From an uncultured Clostridia bacterium (GTDB lineage Bacteria > Bacillota > Clostridia > Oscillospirales > Ruminococcaceae), in assembly GCA_947627455.1 (NCBI GenBank), contig CANQWC010000011.1:1-64000 (forward strand): a stretch of 64,000 bases of DNA. The letters run 5' to 3'. Below the pieces are notes generated by a model. It had not been told where the DNA came from. It ran no database searches and worked only from the letters and a program-made list of their open reading frames with translations. The translations under genes and the position numbers were made by a program. Numbering within the stretch: the first letter of the stretch is position 1; each line of letters starts with the position of its first letter. Positions 18,213 through 26,642 of this stretch are shown in pieces.

Positions 18213-18773
18213 ATGTCACGGAAAATTTTTTCGGCGATCTTCGCGATTTTAATGATCGTCGGGCTGAGCGCGTGCTCAGACAAAAAAGAAGTCATAAACA
18301 CCGACATGGGCAGCTTTGAGGACTATTACAGCGAGCTTGCCTATGAGGTCACCAACGAGGACGGAATCGTCACCGAGCAGATGTATTTTCTTGATACCGA
18401 CGCCGAGCACACAAATACCGTCGGAAGAAAAGACGTCTATTATGACCCCGAAACGGGCAAGATGGTGAAGTATACCGTCTCGATCGGCGTTGCGAAGATC
18501 TCGCGTATTGTAAACTATGCCATCGGCGGAAACGGCGACAATTACAGCGAAATGTTCTTCGACGACGACGAAAACCTCACATCGGGAAAATGGGACAACA
18601 ACTATACCGACGCCGACGGCGCAAAGGTCCGCGAGGTCGGGCATCAGGAGTATTACCCGAACGGCAAGATAAGCAACTATTACGGCGAGGTCTACCGCGA
18701 CGGCGTTCTCTCCGAGAAGGTCACGCGGGAATATAACGAGGACGGCATTCTCACCTCGGAGACGGTGGAATAA
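18213..18773 (+). CDS. Small lipoprotein with YwqK/MORN-like repeats
   Basis: A 186-residue predicted lipoprotein (lipobox LSAC). The rest is a beta-rich domain with repeated YxxxG/xxDG turns such as YYPNGKISNYYGEVYRDGVL and REYNEDGILTSETVE, which resemble MORN_2/YwqK-type repeats. No catalytic motif is seen. It lies between rnpB and a same-strand-free region ending in R1 copy B. Function unknown. Confidence 0.75.
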   Translation: MSRKIFSAIFAILMIVGLSACSDKKEVINTDMGSFEDYYSELAYEVTNEDGIVTEQMYFLDTDAEHTNTVGRKDVYYDPETGKMVKYTVSIGVAKISRIVNYAIGGNGDNYSEMFFDDDENLTSGKWDNNYTDADGAKVREVGHQEYYPNGKISNYYGEVYRDGVLSEKVTREYNEDGILTSETVE

Positions 18774-18786
18774 AAAAGAAAAGTGA

Positions 18787-18997
18787 AAGTTTTCGCTCAA
18801 GCCTTTCTCAAAAGGCTTGCAGGAATCCAAAGGGCAGCGCCCTTTGGTCGCGACCGCAGTCGCGAAAGCCTTACGGAGTGCGTTCCGCAAGGGGTGAATT
18901 GAAAAACAATTCAGTGAATTGTTTTGAAAGAGGGGAGGCCCTGCAAGAGAGAGCCTCCCCTTTTGATTCGCAGCTCTGACAAGAGCTGCGCACCTTA
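18787..18997 (-). repeat. R1 structured repeat, copy B
   Basis: A full copy on the minus strand directly after ddl; the ddl stop codon TAA is the first part of the repeat (TAAGGTGCGCAG). Stem variants are CAATTC-ACT-GAATTG, CGCGAC-TGCG-GTCGCG and CCAAAGGG-CGCTG-CCCTTTGG, each internally complementary yet different from copy A. It would be the 3' end of the ddl message. Confidence 0.88.
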
Positions 18998-20179
18998 CGC
19001 CTTGCCCTTTGAGCCTTTCAGGCCGCCGAGCTTTACGCCCGAGAGCACGTTGGTGTCAAAGGCGTAGGTGATTTTTTTGCCGTCGCGGTCCCGCTCGAGG
19101 GCGAGCGAGATAAGCTCGTCGAGCAGGGCTGGGTATTTGAGCCCGACGGGCTCCCAGAGATAGAATGAGAGCGACCCGGGGATCGAGTTGACCTCGTTGA
19201 GATAGATTTCGCCGTTGTCGCGGTCGATCATGAAGTCAAGCCTCGCGACGCCCGAGCAGCCGAGCGCCCTGAACGCCTTAACCGCAAGCTCCTGAATTCG
19301 GGCGGTCTGCTCGTCGGTGATGTCGGCGGGTATCACCCTTTTTGTCGAGGCCATGCCCTTTGAGGACTTCGAGCCGCCGAGGTATTTGTCCTCATAGCTT
19401 AAAATTTCGTCGCTGCCGACGGGCCGCTCGCAGGCCGAAGCCCTCGCGCGTTTTTCGTTTCCGAGGACGGAGCAGTTTATTTCGGTGAGGTTTACAATCG
19501 CGCGCTCGACCAAAACCCTGCCCGCGTAGAGGAATGCCTCGTCAAGCGCGTCGCCGAGCTTTTCGCGGCAGTCGGCCTTTGAAATTCCGACGCTTGAGCC
19601 GAGGTTCACGGGCTTGACGATAGCGGGGTAGCCGATTTTATCCTCGATTTTTTTGAACACCGCCTCGGGGTCGGAGGAATAATCGCCCGAATCGCAGACA
19701 ACGCAGTCGAGCGACGGAATACCGTTGTCTTTAAAAATCGCTTTCATCGCGTATTTATCCATCGAGAGCGCGGCCGAGAGCACATCGCAGCCGACAAAAG
19801 GCACGCCGAGCATATTCAGATAGCCCGCGGCGGTGCCGTCCTCAACGTTTGTGCCGTGAACCACGGGGAACGCGACGTCGACATAATCGACAAGCGGCTT
19901 TTCAAATAGCTTCGGGCTTGTTTTAAGTATCGCGGCGCGGCCGTTCACCCTCGCGAAACAGACCTCAAAGCTTTTCGCGATGAGCCCCTTGATATCTTTA
20001 TACTCCTCAATGTCGCCGACAAGCGGGCCGCAGTACATCTCGCAGGATTTTGATATGTACACGGGAATAACGTCGTATTTTTCGCGGTCGAGGCTTTGCG
20101 CCGCCTGAAGCGCGGAAATCACCGAAATTTCATGCTCGACCGATTTTCCGCCGAACAGAAGCGCAACCTTTATCTTCAT
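18995..20179 (-). CDS. ddl: D-alanine--D-alanine ligase
   Basis: A 394-residue cytosolic ATP-grasp ligase that joins two D-alanines for peptidoglycan precursors. It has the N-terminal KIKVALLFGGKSVEHEISVI, the ATP-grasp segment YPAIVKPVNLGSSVGISKA, the omega-loop region LSYEDKYLGGSKSSKGMAST and the metal-binding EIYLNEVNSIPGSLSFYLWE. The omega loop keeps the D-Ala-D-Ala type YxxKY pattern and not the VanA type. It is somewhat longer than the usual 350 residues because of an extended middle and a basic C-terminal tail (GGLKGSKGKA). It is last in a run with murF, the next enzyme in the same pathway. Confidence 0.94.
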   Translation of the reverse strand: MKIKVALLFGGKSVEHEISVISALQAAQSLDREKYDVIPVYISKSCEMYCGPLVGDIEEYKDIKGLIAKSFEVCFARVNGRAAILKTSPKLFEKPLVDYVDVAFPVVHGTNVEDGTAAGYLNMLGVPFVGCDVLSAALSMDKYAMKAIFKDNGIPSLDCVVCDSGDYSSDPEAVFKKIEDKIGYPAIVKPVNLGSSVGISKADCREKLGDALDEAFLYAGRVLVERAIVNLTEINCSVLGNEKRARASACERPVGSDEILSYEDKYLGGSKSSKGMASTKRVIPADITDEQTARIQELAVKAFRALGCSGVARLDFMIDRDNGEIYLNEVNSIPGSLSFYLWEPVGLKYPALLDELISLALERDRDGKKITYAFDTNVLSGVKLGGLKGSKGKA

Positions 20180-20212
20180 ATAAAACCATCTCCGTCAAAG
20201 ATTATTTGCCCG

Positions 20213-21814
20213 TCAGTAGTTGTCGGGCAGATCGTTTTCGAGTAATATTATCTTCCTTTTGCCGCCCGTTGTCAAGGAGTAAATTTTATTCATTGCCTCG
20301 CTGAGGCTCTCGGCGGCAAAGATCTTCTCCTCGTCGAAATCGGCCGATTTAAGCCCCGCGATGATTGCCTCTGAATTGATCTTTCCGACCGTCACCGCGA
20401 AGTCGCAGCAGCCCGCGGCATGTGCGCCGAGGGCGAAGTTGAGTTCATACTGCCGCTCGCCGAGTTCTATCATTCCCGGGGTGCAGAGTATTCTGAACCC
20501 GTCCATCTGCGCAAGGGTGTCAAGCGCGGCATTCGCGCCAGTCGGGTTTGAGTTATAGGCGTCGTCGATAATTGTGACGTCGCCGCTTTTTTTGAGTTCA
20601 AGTCGGTGCGGAACGCTCTCGAGCCGCCTTACAGCGGGCCGAAGCTCTTCAAGAGGAATGCCGAGGGTGTTCGCGACGGCGACCGCGCCGCAGATATTTA
20701 TCGCGTTGTGGCGGCCGATGAGCTTTGTCTTATAACGGCAGCGCTCGCCCGAGGGCGCGACGATTTCAAATTCCGAGCCGTCGGGCGAAACGCTCAGCCC
20801 GTCGACGTAATAGCCCTCGCGCGAATCGAGCCCGTAGGCGATATATTCTCTTCCCGCCGCGTTCGGGCGAAGGCCCTCGCTGTCCATATTCAGCCAGAGG
20901 CGCCCGCCGCTCGGCAGGGCGTCGGCAAGCTCGAATTTTGTTCTCCCGACGTTTTCAATGCTCCCGAAGCTTTCAAGGTGCATCGGCCCGACCGAGGTGA
21001 TTATTCCGTGCCTCGGGTGAACGATGTCGCAGATCTCCCTGATGTTGCCGACATTCTTCGCGCCCATCTCGCAGAGGAAGATATCGTGGGTGGCCCGAAG
21101 CTCGCCCCGAACCGTTTTCACGACCCCGAGCGGGGTATTGAAATTACCGGGCGTTTTAAGAACATTGAATTTTACGCTGAGTAATTCATCTAAGAAGTAT
21201 TTTACCGATGTTTTGCCGAAGCTCCCCGTGATGCCGATTACCGTGAGGTTCGGGCAGCCGCGCAGGATTCGCTTTGCGTCGTTGATGTAGTGGCGGTTGA
21301 TGGCCTGCTCGACGGGGCGGTTGATTATGTTCGCGAGGAGCACCGCCCAAGGCGACAGCAGAACCCAGAGGACATACATCGCGGCAAAAACGACCGCAAA
21401 GCCCCAATCATAGAGGATTATAAGCGCCGCAGCGGGGAGAAGATATATGATACATAATGTAGAAATAAGTCGTTTTATACGCGCAGTATATTTTAGAGGT
21501 ATCTTTGCGGGCTTCGGCCTCATGCATATCGCCGAGAAGAGCAGAACGGCGGATATAAGAAGCATCAGAAGCCCCTGCCCGATCGAGCTCATCGGCAGAC
21601 GCAGCGAGAGAACAGCGCAGATGAGCGCGACGATCACGCCCGTGACATGCCCCGCGAAGAACCCGCGCGCGTTGTCTTTAAGCCATTTCAGCTGCACCTT
21701 GGGCTTGTATGAGTTGAGCTGGAACATGTGAATGAAGTGCCGAAGCGAAAGCGCGGCCGCCGCGAAATAGAGCGCCGTCGCAAGTATCGCGCAAATCAGC
21801 TTGAAAAATTCCAT
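20213..21814 (-). CDS. murF: MurF-type Mur ligase with N-terminal membrane domain
   Basis: A 533-residue ligase expected to add D-Ala-D-Ala to UDP-MurNAc-tripeptide. Residues about 1-165 contain five hydrophobic segments, so the enzyme is probably membrane-anchored. The Mur ligase core follows, with ATP-binding GITGSFGKTSVKYFL, the central LCEMGAKNVGNIREICDIV and the third-domain IIDDAYNSNPTGANAALDTL typical of MurF. The usual N-terminal UDP-binding domain of MurF is absent and replaced by the membrane part. It sits one base after the hydrolase gene and 33 bp before ddl, whose product is its substrate. Confidence 0.88.
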   Translation of the reverse strand: MEFFKLICAILATALYFAAAALSLRHFIHMFQLNSYKPKVQLKWLKDNARGFFAGHVTGVIVALICAVLSLRLPMSSIGQGLLMLLISAVLLFSAICMRPKPAKIPLKYTARIKRLISTLCIIYLLPAAALIILYDWGFAVVFAAMYVLWVLLSPWAVLLANIINRPVEQAINRHYINDAKRILRGCPNLTVIGITGSFGKTSVKYFLDELLSVKFNVLKTPGNFNTPLGVVKTVRGELRATHDIFLCEMGAKNVGNIREICDIVHPRHGIITSVGPMHLESFGSIENVGRTKFELADALPSGGRLWLNMDSEGLRPNAAGREYIAYGLDSREGYYVDGLSVSPDGSEFEIVAPSGERCRYKTKLIGRHNAINICGAVAVANTLGIPLEELRPAVRRLESVPHRLELKKSGDVTIIDDAYNSNPTGANAALDTLAQMDGFRILCTPGMIELGERQYELNFALGAHAAGCCDFAVTVGKINSEAIIAGLKSADFDEEKIFAAESLSEAMNKIYSLTTGGKRKIILLENDLPDNY

Positions 21815-21815
21815 A

Positions 21816-22589
21816 TTATGCCTCCGTTATATTCAAAAACGAAGCGAACACCCGCGCAACATAGTCGGGCGCCTGCAAAAAGCTGTAATGCCCCGCGCCC
21901 TGAACCTTCACAAGGCCCGCGTCGGGAATGAGCTTTTCCATCAGCTCGCCGTCCGAGAGGGGAGTGGCGGTGTCGGCGGTGCCCCAGATCAGAAGCGTCG
22001 GGGCTTTTATCTTCGGCAGGTCGCGCGTCAAATCCTCATTGACGACCTTGACAAGCGTCTGCCTCATTATCGGCGAGGCGGCGTTGTAATCGGCCGAGCC
22101 GCGCTTTTTTCTCATGTTTTCAACGGCGTTCGGGAGGAGCGCTTTAAGCGGCGGCAGGCTCATGATCCTGCGGCCCGTTTTATAGGCGATGAGGCTCAGG
22201 CGCTGTTTAAGGGTGCGCTTCGGCTTTATTCCCGCCGAGTCCATCAGTATAATTTTTGAGATCTCAAAGGGCAGGTCGCGCTCGGTGAGTTTTAAAATCA
22301 CCCGCCCGCCGAAGCTATGGCCGACGAGTATCACCGATTTCGGGGCGAAGGGCTTTAAAAATTCGAGGATAAAATCGGCATACTTTGAAACGTCCCAAGG
22401 CTCGGGCGGCTCGGCGGTGTTGCCGAAGCCCGCCATATCGGGGGCAAGAACGCGGTATTTTTTTGCGCAGAGCTCGGCAAGCGGAAGAAAGAGGTCGGCC
22501 CGCGAGCCCCAGCCGTGAAGAAAGAGGACGATGTCGCCCTCGCCGAGGTCAAGATATTCGGTTTTAAGGCCAAAAATTTCGGTAGTCAT
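21816..22589 (-). CDS. Alpha/beta hydrolase
   Basis: A 257-residue alpha/beta hydrolase fold enzyme. It has an oxyanion-hole region VLFLHGWGSRADLFLPLAEL, nucleophile elbow GHSFGG (Ser), a likely acid in IWGTADTATPLSDGE and a catalytic histidine in GAGHYSFLQAPD. The start at 22589 follows CGGAGATAATT; the six-codon-longer frame lacks a ribosome site. It is the first gene of the hydrolase-murF-ddl run, with its own promoter. The substrate is unknown. A cell-wall link is suggested only by context. Confidence 0.9.
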   Translation of the reverse strand: MTTEIFGLKTEYLDLGEGDIVLFLHGWGSRADLFLPLAELCAKKYRVLAPDMAGFGNTAEPPEPWDVSKYADFILEFLKPFAPKSVILVGHSFGGRVILKLTERDLPFEISKIILMDSAGIKPKRTLKQRLSLIAYKTGRRIMSLPPLKALLPNAVENMRKKRGSADYNAASPIMRQTLVKVVNEDLTRDLPKIKAPTLLIWGTADTATPLSDGELMEKLIPDAGLVKVQGAGHYSFLQAPDYVARVFASFLNITEA

Positions 22590-22620
22590 AATTATCTCCG
22601 TACACAATAATTCATGATAC

Positions 22621-22649
22621 AGTATATCACATCTTCACGCCGATTTCCA
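22621..22649 (-). promoter_or_regulatory. Promoter of hydrolase-murF-ddl operon
   Basis: Reading leftward, TGGAAA (22644-22649), 17 bp, then TATACT (22621-22626), preceded by TGA as an extended -10. The -35 match is weak. Confidence 0.5.
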
Positions 22650-22712
22650 CTGTTTTTTGAAAGATTGCCGAAATTATTTTTTTCGGTCAATATAATCCCG
22701 TCATTATGCCTA

Positions 22713-22741
22713 TTGCTTTTTGGTGTAAATTGTGATATCAT
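22713..22741 (+). promoter_or_regulatory. Promoter of oxaloacetate decarboxylase operon
   Basis: TTGCTT (22713-22718), 17 bp, then TATCAT (22736-22741) with TGA before it. It lies about 57 bp ahead of the gamma-subunit start. Confidence 0.55.
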
Positions 22742-22798
22742 GTCTTTAATTTGGATCGTTTCACGGTCTGATGAAATTTATGTATCGGAGGCTGATTT

Positions 22799-23107
22799 AT
22801 GACTGTTTTGGCTGCAAGCAATCCCCCCGCGGGGCTTGTCATCGGAATGGGTCTCGGAACGGTTTTTGTCGGGCTTATCTGCATCATCGCGATATGCTAT
22901 ATCATGGGTGCGGTGATAAAGGCTCTTGAGAACCGACGCCCGACTGCTCAGGCGCCCGCTGAAAAGCCGCAGAGCGAAAGCGCTTCGGATTCGGCGGCGG
23001 AGGCCGACAAGGGCGAGCTTATCGCCGCGATTTCCGCTGTTATTGCGGAGGAGCTCGGCGAGAGCGTTGAGGCAATCAGGATCAAATCAATTCGCAGAAT
23101 ATCTTAA
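22799..23107 (+). CDS. oadG: Oxaloacetate decarboxylase gamma chain-like protein
   Basis: A 102-residue membrane protein. It has one strong transmembrane helix (about residues 16-40, VIGMGLGTVFVGLICIIAIC) and an Ala/Glu-rich cytosolic tail ending in ISAVIAEELGESVEAIRIKS. This is the usual form of the gamma/small subunit that assembles the Na+-translocating decarboxylase. The start follows GGAGGCTGATTT. It is followed after 13 bp by the biotin carrier and then the beta subunit. Confidence 0.82.
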   Translation: MTVLAASNPPAGLVIGMGLGTVFVGLICIIAICYIMGAVIKALENRRPTAQAPAEKPQSESASDSAAEADKGELIAAISAVIAEELGESVEAIRIKSIRRIS

Positions 23108-23120
23108 TCGGAGGTAAATT

Positions 23121-23462
23121 ATGAAGAACTATCGTGTCAATGTGAACGGAACCGTTTATGAGGTTTCGGTCGAGGAAATCAGCGCGGGCGAGGTAAAGGC
23201 TGCACCCGCGGCGGCGCCCGCGGCAAAGCCCGCAGCGGCGGCAGGGGCAGGCGAGAAGATCACTGCGCCGATGCCCGGCAACATTCTTTCGGTGAACGTT
23301 TCGGCGGGTCAGGCGGTTAATAAGGGCGATGTGCTCATGGTGCTTGAAGCCATGAAGATGGAAAACGAGATCATGGCGCCCAAGGCGGGCAAGGTCACTT
23401 CGGTTGCCGTTTCAAAGGGCGCGACCGTTGCGACGGGCGACCTGCTCTGCACCGTTGAGTAA
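23121..23462 (+). CDS. Biotin carboxyl carrier protein
   Basis: A 113-residue carrier. The N-terminus (MKNYRVNVNGTVYEVSVEEI) is followed by an Ala/Pro-rich hinge (about 30-50) and a biotinyl domain with the attachment motif VLEAMKMENEI (Lys at about residue 79). It carries CO2 on biotin from the alpha carboxyltransferase to the membrane beta subunit. In many systems this domain is fused to the alpha chain; here it is a separate gene, and the alpha gene at 25167 indeed lacks it. Confidence 0.93.
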   Translation: MKNYRVNVNGTVYEVSVEEISAGEVKAAPAAAPAAKPAAAAGAGEKITAPMPGNILSVNVSAGQAVNKGDVLMVLEAMKMENEIMAPKAGKVTSVAVSKGATVATGDLLCTVE

Positions 23463-23476
23463 TCGCGAGGTGCAAG

Positions 23477-24736
23477 ATGGACGCAATACTGGACTTTTTG
23501 AAATCGACGGGTTTTGCCCTCATCGGCAACGACCCGCGCGTGCTCATCATGATCGCGATATCGGGGGTTTTGCTTTACCTCGCGATAGTCAAGAAATTTG
23601 AGCCGCTTCTTCTGCTGCCGATAGCGTTCGGCATGCTTCTGACCAACCTCCCGGGGGCGGATATGTTCCACGAGCTTTTGTTCGCGGGCGGCCACGTTCA
23701 TTGGGACATCTTCGGCGGCGCGCAGATAACTCAGGAAATGATCGACGAGTTTGCGGCCTCGGGCGTCTCTCAGAATATTCTTGACGAGATGGCGGCGCTC
23801 CTCGGCCAAACCGTGACCCCGGGGCTTCTTGATGTCTTATACCTCGGCGTCAAGTTGGGTGTTTACCCCTGCCTTATCTTCATCGGCGTCGGCGCGATGA
23901 CCGATTTCGGCCCGCTTATCGCCAACCCGAAGTCGATGCTTTTAGGCGCTGCCGCTCAGCTCGGCATATTCGTCACCTACATTGCGGCGAACCTTTTGGG
24001 CTTTACGCCTCAGCAGGCGGGCTCGATAGGAATTATCGGCGGTGCTGACGGCCCGACGGCGATCTATACCACTATGATACTTGCGGCCGAGCTTTTGGGC
24101 CCGATAGCGGTTGCGGCGTATTCTTACATGGCGCTCATCGGGGTTATTCAGCCGCCGATCATGAAGGCACTCACCACCAAAAAAGAGCGCTCGATAGTCA
24201 TGAAGCAGCTCAGGCCCGTTTCAAAGACCGAGAAGATAATCTTCCCAATCATCGTCACCGTTTTCGTGACGCTTCTTGTGCCGTCGGCGGGGCCGCTTAT
24301 CGGCTCGCTGATGCTCGGCAACCTGCTTAAAGAATCGGGCGTCTGCGACAGGCTTTCAAAGACCGCTCAGAACGAGCTTATGAACATTGTGACCATATTC
24401 CTCGGCGTTTCGGTCGGCGCGACGGCCACCGCCTCGACGTTCCTGACTTGGCGCACCATCGGCATCATCGTGATGGGCATTGTCGCCTTCTCGATGGGCA
24501 CTGCGGGCGGTCTGCTTCTTGCGAAGTTCATGAACCTCTTCCTCAAGGAAAAGATCAACCCGCTCATCGGTTCTGCGGGCGTTTCGGCCGTTCCGATGGC
24601 CGCGAGGGTCTCTCAGAAGGTCGGCCAGGAGGAGAACCCCTCAAACTTCCTGCTCATGCACGCCATGGGCCCGAACGTTGCGGGCGTCATCGGCTCGGCG
24701 ATAGCTGCGGGTGTGCTTATCTCGCTGCTGGGGTGA
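23477..24736 (+). CDS. oadB: Na+-translocating decarboxylase beta subunit
   Basis: A 419-residue polytopic membrane protein of the OadB/MmdB/GcdB family that decarboxylates carboxybiotin and pumps Na+ outward. The conserved re-entrant region is visible as GIIGGADGPTAIYTTMILAA (about residues 184-203), and the C-terminal signature as NPLIGSAGVSAVPMAARVSQ (about 362-381). The start follows GCGAGGTG. It is separated from the alpha gene by 430 bp of hairpin-rich repeats including R1 copy C. Confidence 0.94.
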   Translation: MDAILDFLKSTGFALIGNDPRVLIMIAISGVLLYLAIVKKFEPLLLLPIAFGMLLTNLPGADMFHELLFAGGHVHWDIFGGAQITQEMIDEFAASGVSQNILDEMAALLGQTVTPGLLDVLYLGVKLGVYPCLIFIGVGAMTDFGPLIANPKSMLLGAAAQLGIFVTYIAANLLGFTPQQAGSIGIIGGADGPTAIYTTMILAAELLGPIAVAAYSYMALIGVIQPPIMKALTTKKERSIVMKQLRPVSKTEKIIFPIIVTVFVTLLVPSAGPLIGSLMLGNLLKESGVCDRLSKTAQNELMNIVTIFLGVSVGATATASTFLTWRTIGIIVMGIVAFSMGTAGGLLLAKFMNLFLKEKINPLIGSAGVSAVPMAARVSQKVGQEENPSNFLLMHAMGPNVAGVIGSAIAAGVLISLLG

Positions 24737-24917
24737 GATGAATTTTAGAGAGTTGTAGGGGATATGCTGAGCAAGGCTTCGGAAGTTGGGGGAAAACCCT
24801 GACGGGTTTTCCCCCAAGCCCCCTTTCCCGCTTTTGCCTCGCTTCGCTCGGCAGGCAGGGGGAAGTCTCCCCCTGCAACCCCCTCTTTGCAAGCCGCCTC
24901 GCTTCGCTCGGCGGGCT
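24737..24917. repeat. Hairpin-rich spacer between oadB and oadA
   Basis: No gene. There is a perfect 14-bp stem (TTGGGGGAAAACCC-TGAC-complement) at 24786-24817, then CAGGGGGA/TCCCCCTG near 24856-24875, and two GCxTCGCTTCGCTCGGC stem blocks. It resembles the R5 repeat stems elsewhere in the window. Confidence 0.6.
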
Positions 24918-25133
24918 TAAGATTCGCAGCTCTTGTCAGAGCTGCGAATCTTAAGGGAACGCCCTCTCTTTCAGGGCTTCCCCTCTTTCAAAACAATTCA
25001 CCGAATTGTTTTTCAATTCACCCCTTGCGGAGCGCACTACGTAAGGATTTCGCGCTCTGCGGAGCGCGACCAGAGGCTGCTCGCCTCTGGACTCTCGCCA
25101 ACCTTTTGTAAAAGGTTGGACCGAAAACTTTTT
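24918..25133 (+). repeat. R1 structured repeat, copy C
   Basis: A full copy between oadB and oadA, in sense with both. The first stem is extended (GATTCGCAGCTC/GAGCTGCGAATC). Variants are CAATTC-ACC-GAATTG, CGCGCTC-TGCG-GAGCGCG and CCAACCTTTT/AAAAGGTTGG. The tail CCGAAAACTTTTT ends 34 bp before the oadA start. Confidence 0.88.
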
Positions 25134-25166
25134 GATTGCAAACCTTTTATTATATAGGAGGTAACT

Positions 25167-26597
25167 ATGTCTAAAAATCCCCTTAAAATTACCGATACTA
25201 TTCTTCGCGACGCGCACCAGTCTCAGGCCGCAACAAGAATGCGCCTCGAAGACATGCTCCCCGCCTGCGAAAGGCTTGATAAAATCGGCTATTGGTCTCT
25301 CGAGTGCTGGGGCGGCGCAACCTTTGACTCCTGCATGAGATTTCTTAACGAAGACCCTTGGGAGCGCCTCAGAGCCCTTAAAAAAGCCATGCCCAACACC
25401 AAGCTCCAGATGCTTTTCAGAGGCCAGAATATCCTCGGCTATAAACACTATGCCGATGACGTCGTCGACGCTTTCGTCAAAAAATCCATCGAGAACGGCA
25501 TCGACGTAATAAGAATCTTCGACGCCCTCAACGACACCAGAAATCTCAGGGCGGCCATCAACGCGACGAAAAAATACGGCGGAATCTGCGAGGCGGCGAT
25601 AAGCTATACCACCAGCCCCGTTCACAACGAGGAATACTTCGTGAACCTCGCGAAAGAGCTTGAAGCCATGGGCGCCGACACCATCTGCATCAAAGATATG
25701 GCGAACCTTCTTCTGCCCTACGACGCGGCGTCGCTCGTCAAAAAGCTCAAAGAGGCCGTGAAGATCCCGATTCATCTTCACACCCACAACACCACGGGCA
25801 CGGGCGATATGGTTTATCTCAAGGCCTGCGAGGCGGGCGTCGATATTGTCGATACCGCGCTCTCGCCCCTCGCGAACGGCACAAGCCAACCCGCCACCGA
25901 ATCTTTGGTCGCGACGGTTGCGGGTACCGACCGCGACACGGGCCTCGACCTTGCCGCGCTTTCCGACGTCGCGGCGCACTTCAGAAATGTCGCAAACAAA
26001 CTCAAGGCCGAGGGCATTCTTGACCCGAAGGTTTTGAACGTCGACACCAAAACGCTGATGTATCAGGTCCCGGGCGGAATGCTCTCGAACCTCATCAGCC
26101 AGCTCAAACAGGCCAACGCCGAGGACAAATATTATGAGGTTCTCGCCGAGGTCCCGAACGTCAGAAAGGACTTCGGGTATCCTCCGCTCGTCACGCCGAC
26201 GAGCCAGATAGTCGGTTCTCAGGCGGTTCTGAATGTTCTTTCGGGCGAGAGATACAAGGTCTTCACGAAGGAATCGAAGGCGCTTCTGCGCGGCGAATAC
26301 GGCAGATTGCCTGGCGAGGTCAACGAAGAGGTTCGCAAAAAGGCCATCGGCGATGAAGAGGTCATCACCTGCCGCCCTGCCGACCTCTTAGAGCCCGAGC
26401 TCGAAAAATATCGCGAGGAGTGCAAGAACGTCGCGGGCTTCAACGGCTCGGAAGAGGACGTTCTGAGCTATGCGCTCTTCCCGCAGGTCGCGACGAAGTT
26501 CTTCGCCTCGCGCCTTGCGCCGAAGGAAGAGCCCAAGCCCGTCAAGAAAAACGACGGCCCGCGCGAGCTCTTTGTCGACGCAAGTGCGGTCATGTAA
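25167..26597 (+). CDS. oadA: Oxaloacetate decarboxylase alpha / carboxyltransferase subunit
   Basis: A 476-residue biotin-dependent carboxyltransferase (5S/PycB/OadA family) that moves the carboxyl group of oxaloacetate onto biotin. It has a DRE-TIM-type N-domain starting ITDTILRDAHQSQAATRM, the carboxylated-lysine region ICIKDMANLLLPYDA, the metal ligands HLHTHNTTGTG and the conserved C-domain VNVDTKTL-like and PGGMLSNLISQLK. It ends before the biotinyl domain found in fused OadA proteins, matching the separate carrier gene. The start follows TAGGAGGTAACT. The terminator at 26604 closes the operon. Confidence 0.93.
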   Translation: MSKNPLKITDTILRDAHQSQAATRMRLEDMLPACERLDKIGYWSLECWGGATFDSCMRFLNEDPWERLRALKKAMPNTKLQMLFRGQNILGYKHYADDVVDAFVKKSIENGIDVIRIFDALNDTRNLRAAINATKKYGGICEAAISYTTSPVHNEEYFVNLAKELEAMGADTICIKDMANLLLPYDAASLVKKLKEAVKIPIHLHTHNTTGTGDMVYLKACEAGVDIVDTALSPLANGTSQPATESLVATVAGTDRDTGLDLAALSDVAAHFRNVANKLKAEGILDPKVLNVDTKTLMYQVPGGMLSNLISQLKQANAEDKYYEVLAEVPNVRKDFGYPPLVTPTSQIVGSQAVLNVLSGERYKVFTKESKALLRGEYGRLPGEVNEEVRKKAIGDEEVITCRPADLLEPELEKYREECKNVAGFNGSEEDVLSYALFPQVATKFFASRLAPKEEPKPVKKNDGPRELFVDASAVM

Positions 26598-26603
26598 AAA
26601 TCA

Positions 26604-26629
26604 CGGGGCGCAAAACAGCGCCCCTTTTT
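26604..26629 (+). terminator. Terminator after oadA
   Basis: GGGGCG and CGCCCC arms around a short A-rich loop, followed by TTTTTT. It lies only about 10 bp before the next gene's start, so some read-through to the methyltransferase may occur. Confidence 0.75.
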
Positions 26630-26642
26630 TCGGAGTCAAATG

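Noticed and set aside
24951..25979. Minus-strand 342-codon frame spanning R1 copy C and oadA
   Set aside because: Covers repeat DNA and the antisense of a strong gene.
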